Below are positions 1-5,844 of a DNA stretch of 5,844 bases, one piece after another (within the stretch, counting starts at the first letter, position 1; the number at the start of each line of letters is the position of its first letter). The notes below the pieces were generated by a model. That model saw nothing but the letters and a program-made list of their open reading frames with translations, searched no databases and was not told where the DNA came from. Origin of the DNA: Pseudomonadota bacterium. Its GTDB lineage: Bacteria > Desulfobacterota > Desulfobacteria > Desulfobacterales > Desulfobacteraceae. The stretch is from positions 1 through 5,844 of the forward strand of contig JAHJDU010000402.1 in assembly GCA_018812385.1 (NCBI GenBank). Direction: 5' to 3'. The translations under genes were made by a program, and so were the position numbers.

Positions 1-771
1 CTGTTTAATCTTTTCCACAAGTTTCTGGGAGTCGTCTTCCCATAGTTTGACAAACGCTTCAGGGTCTTCATCAAAACTGGTACGTCGTTCCATAATGGCT
101 ACCCTGGCATCAAGATCAGATATGCCCTGGATATTGACACAGAGCCCGAACCGGTCCAGAAGCTGGGGCCGCAGCTCCCCTTCTTCCGGGTTCATGGTTC
201 CGACAAGGGTAAACCGTGCAGGGTGGGAAAAAGAGATCCCTTCTCTTTCAATGGTGTTGACACCCATGGCCGCAGAATCCAGAAGCACATCCACCACATG
301 GTCGTCCAGAAGGTTGACTTCATCCACGTAGAGAATCCCCCTGTGAGCAGCGGCAAGGATGCCCGGTTCCACCTGCTTTTCCCCTTTTTTAATGGCCTGT
401 TCCATGTCCATGGTGCCCACCACCCGGTCTTCGGTAGCCCCTACGGGCAGTTCGATCACCCTTATGCCCTCTATAACGGTTTCAGGCCTCTGGCCGCTAC
501 CCAGGATGCGATCCCGGCATTCAGTGCGGACACATTCCATGCAGACCTGGTGTTTCCCTTTAGGGTCATGCTGGAACGGGCAGTCCCTGACCTTTTCAAT
601 TTCCGGAAGTATCCGGGCCAGAGCCCGGACAGCCGTGGACTTGGCTGTCCCTTTCTCCCCCCGGATCAGGACCCCTGAAAGGGTAGGATTGATAATATTG
701 AGTATCAGTGCCAGTTTCATCTCTTCCTGGCCTTCAATAGCCATGAAGGGATAAACATTCATTTTTTTCAC
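1..771 (-). CDS. BchI/ChlI-type AAA+ ATPase subunit of a class I metal chelatase (3'-truncated by window edge)
   Basis: This is probably the motor ATPase that forms a ring and drives metal insertion by the large chelatase subunit in the cytoplasm. The frame is open from 771 to base 1, giving 257 residues. Known BchI/ChlI proteins are roughly 340 residues, so the C-terminal lid lies outside the window. Visible motifs are a Walker A GEKGTAKST (residues 38-46, catalytic Lys44 and Ser45), Walker B ILYVDE (Asp150, Glu151), a sensor-1-type GTMNPEEG (Asn194) and an arginine-rich RPQLLDRFGL (201-210). Cys64, His68, Cys77, Cys80 and Cys85 form a possible metal site. I chose GTG at 771 because an AGAGGAG ribosome site lies 7 bases upstream and because the start then aligns residue for residue with the neighbouring paralogue up to the P-loop. 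The alternative is ATG at 762, with 16 bases to that site. The GTG start overlaps the upstream gene's TGA by 4 bases (GTGA), suggesting translational coupling. The family assignment is firm; the metal and the substrate are not known. Confidence 0.9.
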   Translation of the reverse strand, partial: MKKMNVYPFMAIEGQEEMKLALILNIINPTLSGVLIRGEKGTAKSTAVRALARILPEIEKVRDCPFQHDPKGKHQVCMECVRTECRDRILGSGQRPETVIEGIRVIELPVGATEDRVVGTMDMEQAIKKGEKQVEPGILAAAHRGILYVDEVNLLDDHVVDVLLDSAAMGVNTIEREGISFSHPARFTLVGTMNPEEGELRPQLLDRFGLCVNIQGISDLDARVAIMERRTSFDEDPEAFVKLWEDDSQKLVEKIKQ

Positions 772-2828
772 AACAAATCTCCTCTTGCAATATCAACCAA
801 ATGGTTAGCTTTAAGATCTTGTATTTTAAAATATTCTGCGTTCAGGCTCACGGCAAGTTTTTGGGCCAGGCCAAAGGAAACAGCACCCCCACTTTCAGAA
901 TCCACCACAATAAATTGTATCCTTTGTTCAAAGGCCATCTTCTCTGCCAGATTCAGGGCCTCCTGGAAAGGTTTTTGATCCCCTAAAGCCACGTTGCCCC
1001 TGCCGTCAGTGATGATAATGGCAATGGGCCTTGCTTCAGGCTCACGAAGCAGATGGTTCCGCAAAAGTTCAAACCCTTTGACAAGTCCGGATGACAAAGG
1101 TGTTTTTCCGCCCACGGGCATTTCTTCCAAAAGTTTTCCTGCAAGCTCCACAGACGAGGTGGGCGGCAGGTTGACAACAGCCTCTTCTTTTCTGAAAGTT
1201 ACTATGGCCACCTTGTCCCGGTTCTGGTAGGCATCTAAAAGTAAAGACATCACAGCCCCTTTTGAGGCCGCCATCCGCCCACGCGCCCCCATGGAGGCAC
1301 TGGCATCCACCAGGAAGAGTAGAAAATTACCAATGCGCTTTTCCCGGACCTTTTCCCTTATATCCTGCTTTTTTAGAATAACCGCCAGAGGACTTGCATT
1401 TTTCCTTTGGATCTGAAAAGGGGCTGCTGCCCTCAATGTAGCGTCAAAAGCAATATCATGACTGCCTTTCGGGAGGGTGCTTTTCACATACCGACCCTGC
1501 TTTGTTGCTGTCCTGGACCTGGAGCGTTTACCTGATCCCCTTCTGAATATACGATCCTTGGGAGAGGTGAATTTTTTCACCTTAAAGGTTTCCCCCACCT
1601 CAAATATTTTTTCCAGCACATCTTTTTTTTCCTGTTCCCGGGTTTTCCTCTGGGGTTCAGGTTCTGCTGCGGGCTGTTCTTCTTCCGAATTCTGCCCGTC
1701 CTGGTCCTCGTCCTGATTTTGTTCGTCCGGGGTCTGCCCCTCATGATCCTTTTTTTCCTGTTCATTGGGCTCAGGGGACCCAGGCTTTTCCTTTTCGGTT
1801 TGGTCCTTATTTTCTTCAGGGTCAGAGTTGTGATCATGGGGATGGTCCGGTGGCGGAGATGGCGGAGCCGGGTCCCGTTTCCGGTGGACCAGGGCAAACC
1901 AGGCAACCTGTTTGACCTCATCCATACTGGCGAGAGCCTTGCCATGAAAAGCGGCAAGCGCTTTGGCTGCCTGTTCGATCACAAGGTCTGCCCTGTGCCC
2001 GGCTACATTGTTTTCCGCACAAAGATTCGCCACAAAGGCCCTTAAACTATCAGGGAATTGAACATCTTTTAAAAGGGTTATAGCCTTTGTGATCCGGTCG
2101 GACAAAGCAGCATTATCGGCTTGATACTGGTTTGAAAAGTCTTCAGGATCAGCATCATAGCTTTCCTTTCTCAGCATCAAAAGGATTCTTTTTTCAAGGT
2201 CTTTTTCCGATGTCACTTCCACACAGAGGCCGAACCGGTCCAGGAGCTGGGGTCGCAGTTCCCCTTCCTCCGGGTTCATGGTCCCCACAAGGATGAAATT
2301 TGACGGATGGCAAAAAGAGATGCCCTCTCTTTCAATTCGGTTTTTATTGGAAGCCGAGGCATCCAGAATAATATCCACGATGTGGTCATCTAAAAGATTT
2401 ACTTCATCCACGTACAGGATGCCCCGGTGGGCCTTGGCCAGCAATCCGGCCTGCAGGGCTCTGGCCCCGCTCTTTACGGCCAGGCTGAAATCAATGCCGC
2501 CTGCCACACGGTCTTCCGTAGCATTCAAAGGCAGGGTCACTACCCGTGTCCGGCGCTCAATTCCATCCTGCCCGCAGGATTCTTTTTTGCAGGCATCACA
2601 AAGGTTCTCCTGGTCATCCGGGTTACAGGACCAGGCACAGCCTGAGTTTACCTTTATCATGGGAAGGAGTTCTGCAAGTGCCCTGACCGTGGTGTACTTG
2701 GCCGTACCCTTTTCTCCCCGGATCAGGACTCCCCCGATACGCGGGTTGACAGCATTGAGTATCAGGGCAAGCTTAAGCCGGTCCTGTCCCACAATAGCTG
2801 AAAATGAAAATGTATGATTAAAACCCAT
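768..2828 (-). CDS. BchD/ChlD-type chelatase subunit: AAA+ module, acidic Pro-rich linker, C-terminal VWA (MIDAS) domain
   Basis: This 686-residue protein should be the bridging D subunit that couples the ATPase ring to the large subunit. Its length fits BchD/ChlD proteins. Residues 1-320 are an AAA+ module with Walker A GEKGTAKYT (38-46), Walker B ILYVDE (Asp141, Glu142), GTMNPEEG (Asn185), RPQLLDRFGL (192-201) and a sensor-2-like AGHRAD (276-281). Tyr45 replaces the usual P-loop Ser, so ATP hydrolysis may be weak or absent; degenerate P-loops are known in some BchD proteins. Cys64, 68, 77, 80 and 85 form a possible metal site. Residues 320-402 are a Pro-, Asp-, Glu- and Gln-rich linker, followed by a basic stretch (about 425-450). 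The VWA domain (about 500-686) has an intact MIDAS: DASAS (508-512), Thr576 in GGKTP and Asp608 in TDGRGN. The ATG at 2828 is the only in-frame start after a TGA at 2840-2838, but it lacks a clear ribosome site. The gene lies 43 bases after the large subunit gene. The VWA and AAA+ calls are firm; the metal specificity is open. Confidence 0.93.
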   Translation of the reverse strand: MGFNHTFSFSAIVGQDRLKLALILNAVNPRIGGVLIRGEKGTAKYTTVRALAELLPMIKVNSGCAWSCNPDDQENLCDACKKESCGQDGIERRTRVVTLPLNATEDRVAGGIDFSLAVKSGARALQAGLLAKAHRGILYVDEVNLLDDHIVDIILDASASNKNRIEREGISFCHPSNFILVGTMNPEEGELRPQLLDRFGLCVEVTSEKDLEKRILLMLRKESYDADPEDFSNQYQADNAALSDRITKAITLLKDVQFPDSLRAFVANLCAENNVAGHRADLVIEQAAKALAAFHGKALASMDEVKQVAWFALVHRKRDPAPPSPPPDHPHDHNSDPEENKDQTEKEKPGSPEPNEQEKKDHEGQTPDEQNQDEDQDGQNSEEEQPAAEPEPQRKTREQEKKDVLEKIFEVGETFKVKKFTSPKDRIFRRGSGKRSRSRTATKQGRYVKSTLPKGSHDIAFDATLRAAAPFQIQRKNASPLAVILKKQDIREKVREKRIGNFLLFLVDASASMGARGRMAASKGAVMSLLLDAYQNRDKVAIVTFRKEEAVVNLPPTSSVELAGKLLEEMPVGGKTPLSSGLVKGFELLRNHLLREPEARPIAIIITDGRGNVALGDQKPFQEALNLAEKMAFEQRIQFIVVDSESGGAVSFGLAQKLAVSLNAEYFKIQDLKANHLVDIARGDLL
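779..785 (-). promoter_or_regulatory. Ribosome binding site that favours the GTG start of the I-type ATPase
   Basis: The minus strand reads AGAGGAG here, inside the last codons of the D-subunit gene. It is 7 bases from the GTG at 771 and 16 bases from the ATG at 762. The first spacing is normal for a Shine-Dalgarno site and the second is too long, so this site decides the start in favour of GTG. Its position inside the upstream gene also fits coupled translation of the D and I subunits. Confidence 0.6.
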
Positions 2829-2871
2829 CTTTTTTACTCATAATATTATATCTACGATAAGGTTATAAACA
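2829..2871 (-). other. AT-rich 43-base spacer between the large-subunit and D-subunit genes
   Basis: This is the only intergenic DNA in the window. It has no hairpin followed by a T run, so nothing here suggests that transcription stops between the two genes. On the minus strand it holds a perfect TATAAT (2850-2845), but no recognisable -35 box sits 16-18 bases upstream. No purine-rich Shine-Dalgarno site precedes the ATG at 2828. An out-of-frame ATG at 2841 opens a 7-codon frame that ends at 2818, inside the D gene. The simplest reading is an intra-operon spacer. Confidence 0.55.
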
Positions 2872-5844
2872 TCAGGTTGATGTTGCATCCTGTACGATTT
2901 TTTTAATATCCCTCATCTTCTCGTTCCAGGATTCCACCTCGTCACTGGTCACAATATCCACAGCACCTCCCTGAAAATCACCTGTGATATCTCCCATCCG
3001 GTCCTCCAGGCAGGCTTCTGTATCGAGATACGCCTCCTTGAGCCGCTCTAAAAGTTCGGGGTCAGGTTTCCAGATATCCCGGCTTTGGGCTTCTAAAAGC
3101 CGCCGTCCGATTTCTTCTAATGCCCAGGGGTTGACCTTTTCAAACCATTCCTTCATTTCAGGGTCCAGCATGAAAGTCCTGGTTATTTCATCAAAAATCC
3201 AGTTGTCTACCTCGCCTGTGGTGGCACCAAACCCGTAAACCCGGCCGATGCGTTTGTTAAGGTCTCCGGCACCCTTGTATCCATGCTGTTTCATACCTTC
3301 AATATATTTGGGGTTCAACAATTTGGCCCTGACCACCCTGCGAAGTTCGTCGGCAAAACCAGTGACTGACACATTGGCAGGGTCCCGGGTATCACCATAA
3401 TAAGTCTTGGGTTTTTTGCCGGAAAGAGCCTTGGCTGCAACAGTCATTCCCCCATAATTGCTATAGAACCCGCAGCATTTCAAAAAATCGGTTTCATCGG
3501 AAATATGCTTGTCAAAAGTAACCTGGACCCGTTTGAGATTTTCCACAAGTTCAAGGTGTGCTTCAACTCCAAAAGAATTTTCTCCGGCACCATAGGCATA
3601 CCCATTCCAGAAAAGATATACATCGGCCAGATCCTGTTGGGTTTTCCAGGCAGATGCATACACGGCCAGGTTGACCCCGGATCTGTAAACACCGGGCTGG
3701 GCGCAGAATACCCTGAAGGAAAGTCGCCTGAACTCGTCCTTGTTTTCCGGGTCAAGCCCCTTTTGAGCTGCCTGTTCAAAAACGTGCTTTCTTATAAAAT
3801 TACTTTGATGGTCCTCATTGAGCAGAGCCACAGCGCAAATGGCCTCATCCACATATTTGACTGCATCCGGGAAACAGTCTCTTGTAATGCCGGACACCCG
3901 GATGTTGACATCAATCCTGGGACGACCCAGTTCTTCTATCGGGATAATATCAAAGCCATCAACCTGACCATTAGCTTTCCATTTTGGCTGTACCCCTAAA
4001 AGATGGAAAATCTGAGCGATTTGTTCTCCGTCAGACCGCATAATATCCGAGGCAAACCAGACCATACCCACAGACTTTGGGAATGTTCCTTCTTCATTTT
4101 TGTATCGTTCAATCAGAGCATCAGCAAGTTTGACACCTACCCGGCAGGCAGCTTTTGTGGGGATCCGTGTGGGATCAACATTATACAGGTTGCGGCCTGT
4201 GGGCAGAATATCAACTCTCCCTCTTGAGATAAAACCTGAAGGACCTGCCGGCACATGACCTCCTGCCATGGCATTTAAAAGAGAATCAATCTCTTTGGAA
4301 TCATTAATACGTTGGGCTACATCTTTTACAAGATCAGAAAAAATCTGAAATCGTTTTAAAAGGTCTTTGCCTGGCAAGTCTTTGACTTCAGGTATTAAAA
4401 TATCATTAATATCTTGTTTTTCAATAATCCTGTCAATGATCTCTTTGGCTTTGCGATCTGATTCAAACATCAGGTCTGAATAGGGCTTGCCTGATTTTCC
4501 ATATTTCCCCGGATTTTCAAGCGCATCAAAAATATCTTCTCCCCAAAGTTCAAAAACAAGCCTTCTGGTATTTAACTTGTTATTGGTATCAAATCTTAAA
4601 ATAGTATTGATATATTCAGATAAGGCATCCTTTTCAGGAATCTCACCAAACACATGCATACCAACGGAAGTCTGGCTGTTTTTAACTGATGAAATCAGTT
4701 CGTGGCATTTTTGTGTCACATCCTCAAAATCTTTGGGAAATGCAGCCTCCACCTCTTTTTTCAGATTATTTTTCTCAATGGATTCATGAATCAGGTGTTC
4801 GAGCTGATGGGCTCTTGCAGTATCTGTATCCCTAGCCTGGCGGTGTTGATTAAACAAGTCCTCAAGATCCTTGAGACCTTCATAAGTATCTGAAATGGTG
4901 AGCATGGACTGGAGATGATTCACAATAACAGCATAACTGCGCCGCTTTGCCACAACACCTTCGGCAGGATTATCAGAATTGTAAATATAAAGATGGGGTA
5001 ACTTGCCAATGGCAATGTCCGGCCAGCAGGCATTTGATAATCCTGCACCCTTGCCGGGAAGCCATTCTAAGTTCCCGTGGGTTCCCACATGGATAATGAC
5101 ATCTGCCTTGAATATTTTTTCCATGTACATGTAGGTGGCAATGTATTGGTGAGGCGGCGGAATATCAGGGTCATGAAGAATTTTGCAAACCTGGCCATCG
5201 CATCTTGAACCTGCACACCCTCTTTTTGGCTGCATGATCACATTGACATTCCCAAAATTCAGCCCTGTGATCACAAGTTTTCCTTCATGAACCATGCTTG
5301 CCGGAACTCCGTTCATTTCCTGTCCCGGGGGTCGTCCCCAGCCTTTAATCATTTCATCCTGAGCTTTTTTTGGAAGTTCATCAAACCATTGTTGATAAAT
5401 ATCATTGTCAAGCAAGGCTAAGTGACCGTTTTTACTGACAATCTCATCTATTGTAGTCCACCGAAATTCTGCAATAGCCTTACGTTCAAGAAACAACTGC
5501 AACAGGTCTTCTCCTGATTCAGGAATATCATTGATCTTATACCCAAGTCTTCCCATTTCATTCATAATCCTGACAACACTTTCCCCGGAGTCAAGACCGC
5601 CAGCTCCCCCGATATTTGCCTCCAGGCCTGCGCATTCATTCTTGTGAAAAACAAAAACTACTTTTCGTTCTTTAAGAGGTTTTTGACAAAGTTTAATAAA
5701 ATTTGTTACACGATCTGCCAAATGTTCAAGGCGTTCCGGGATCACTTCAGTGATTTCAAAACTGGTATCGTTTTTTTCATCTGTCACTTTACGGCTTGCT
5801 GCAACCATAACAGGCTCGATATTGCCTTCAAATTCCGGCATGGC
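2872..5844 (-). CDS. cobN: CobN/ChlH-type large (tetrapyrrole-binding) subunit of an ATP-dependent metal chelatase (5'-truncated by window edge)
   Basis: This is the large catalytic subunit, expected to bind the tetrapyrrole and metal in the cytoplasm. The window shows 990 residues. The codon before the Met at 5841 is GCC and the frame stays open, while CobN-type proteins are about 1200-1350 residues, so some 250 or more N-terminal residues are missing and that Met is internal. Numbering from it, family blocks appear in order: PEFEGNIEPV (2-11), GLDSGESV (82-89, resembling the GLDTPAS block of CobN), HVGTHGNLEWLPGK (251-264, with the conserved His255 and Glu259 of the active-site region), AKRRSYAV (298-305), SDIMRSDGEQIAQ (598-610), RIDVNIRVSG (642-651), WNGYAYGAG (745-753) and NPWALEEIGRRLLEA (904-918). 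Cys209, Cys214 and Cys219 form a CxxxxCxxxxC motif just before the active-site block. Residues 315-530 are a less conserved, charged and AT-rich helical region. The D-subunit gene follows after 43 bases. Family membership is firm. Cobalt chelatase, magnesium-chelatase-like enzyme or a HmuS-like dechelatase all remain possible, so the symbol is a family label. Confidence 0.9.
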   Translation of the reverse strand, partial: AMPEFEGNIEPVMVAASRKVTDEKNDTSFEITEVIPERLEHLADRVTNFIKLCQKPLKERKVVFVFHKNECAGLEANIGGAGGLDSGESVVRIMNEMGRLGYKINDIPESGEDLLQLFLERKAIAEFRWTTIDEIVSKNGHLALLDNDIYQQWFDELPKKAQDEMIKGWGRPPGQEMNGVPASMVHEGKLVITGLNFGNVNVIMQPKRGCAGSRCDGQVCKILHDPDIPPPHQYIATYMYMEKIFKADVIIHVGTHGNLEWLPGKGAGLSNACWPDIAIGKLPHLYIYNSDNPAEGVVAKRRSYAVIVNHLQSMLTISDTYEGLKDLEDLFNQHRQARDTDTARAHQLEHLIHESIEKNNLKKEVEAAFPKDFEDVTQKCHELISSVKNSQTSVGMHVFGEIPEKDALSEYINTILRFDTNNKLNTRRLVFELWGEDIFDALENPGKYGKSGKPYSDLMFESDRKAKEIIDRIIEKQDINDILIPEVKDLPGKDLLKRFQIFSDLVKDVAQRINDSKEIDSLLNAMAGGHVPAGPSGFISRGRVDILPTGRNLYNVDPTRIPTKAACRVGVKLADALIERYKNEEGTFPKSVGMVWFASDIMRSDGEQIAQIFHLLGVQPKWKANGQVDGFDIIPIEELGRPRIDVNIRVSGITRDCFPDAVKYVDEAICAVALLNEDHQSNFIRKHVFEQAAQKGLDPENKDEFRRLSFRVFCAQPGVYRSGVNLAVYASAWKTQQDLADVYLFWNGYAYGAGENSFGVEAHLELVENLKRVQVTFDKHISDETDFLKCCGFYSNYGGMTVAAKALSGKKPKTYYGDTRDPANVSVTGFADELRRVVRAKLLNPKYIEGMKQHGYKGAGDLNKRIGRVYGFGATTGEVDNWIFDEITRTFMLDPEMKEWFEKVNPWALEEIGRRLLEAQSRDIWKPDPELLERLKEAYLDTEACLEDRMGDITGDFQGGAVDIVTSDEVESWNEKMRDIKKIVQDATST

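Noticed and set aside
47..754. Three overlapping plus-strand open frames of 94-151 codons
   Set aside because: They lie opposite the I-type ATPase gene, whose minus-strand frame carries intact Walker A, Walker B and other AAA+ motifs. The plus-strand translations show no recognisable domain.
2278..2817. Plus-strand open frame of 179 codons
   Set aside because: It is antisense to the AAA+ module of the D subunit. Its translation resembles the plus-strand shadow opposite the paralogous I gene, as expected from similar DNA rather than from a real gene.
2860..2870. Short palindrome around TTATAA in the spacer as a terminator or operator
   Set aside because: The dyad is only a few AT base pairs, with no stable stem and no following T run on the coding strand.
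2845..2873. Possible internal promoter with TATAAT before the D-subunit gene
   Set aside because: The -10 match is perfect, but the sequences 16-18 bases upstream do not resemble TTGACA and the spacer is AT-rich, so a chance match is likely. It is mentioned only as a weak possibility.
3505..3999. Plus-strand open frame of 164 codons
   Set aside because: It is opposite conserved blocks of the large subunit, shows no domain I recognise and no ribosome site that stands out.
2872..5841. Met at 5841 as the true start of the large subunit
   Set aside because: The frame stays open to the window edge, the preceding codon is Ala, and PEFEGNIEPV is an internal block in CobN/ChlH proteins. The visible protein is also shorter than the family norm.

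Overview
The window is one contiguous minus-strand gene cluster, read from right to left. It encodes the three components of an ATP-dependent (class I) tetrapyrrole metal chelatase: a large CobN/ChlH-type subunit (5844 to 2872, 5' end outside the window), a BchD/ChlD-type subunit with AAA+ and von Willebrand A domains (2828 to 768), and a BchI/ChlI-type AAA+ ATPase (771 to 1, 3' end outside the window). There are no RNA genes, mobile elements or CRISPR arrays. The only non-coding stretch is 43 bases between the first two genes. I judge all plus-strand open frames to be shadows of the minus-strand genes.

The genes fit together as one machine. The large subunit should bind the tetrapyrrole and carry the active site. 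The I-type ATPase should supply the motor ring. The D-type subunit should bridge the two through its AAA+ module, acidic proline-rich linker and metal-binding (MIDAS) VWA domain. The D and I genes overlap by 4 bases if the I gene starts at the GTG I favour, which points to translational coupling. Their AAA+ modules are clear paralogues and still about 90% identical in DNA over one 70-base stretch.

The substrate is not fixed by the sequence. The large subunit mixes CobN-like and ChlH-like signatures and carries a three-cysteine motif just before the active-site segment. Both ATPases carry a matching five-position Cys/His motif shortly after the P-loop. Such CobN-like proteins with BchI/BchD-type ATPases are, from general knowledge, common in anaerobes such as sulfate-reducing Desulfobacterota and methanogens, where cobalt insertion into B12 precursors is usually assigned to CbiK/CbiX instead. 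Mixed GC content and protein style would suit a Desulfobacterales-like sulfate reducer, but this taxonomic guess is inference.

The most unusual point is in the D subunit. Its otherwise canonical P-loop has Tyr in place of the Ser that helps bind Mg-ATP, whereas the neighbouring I subunit keeps the Ser. This suggests one catalytically active and one degenerate ATPase partner.
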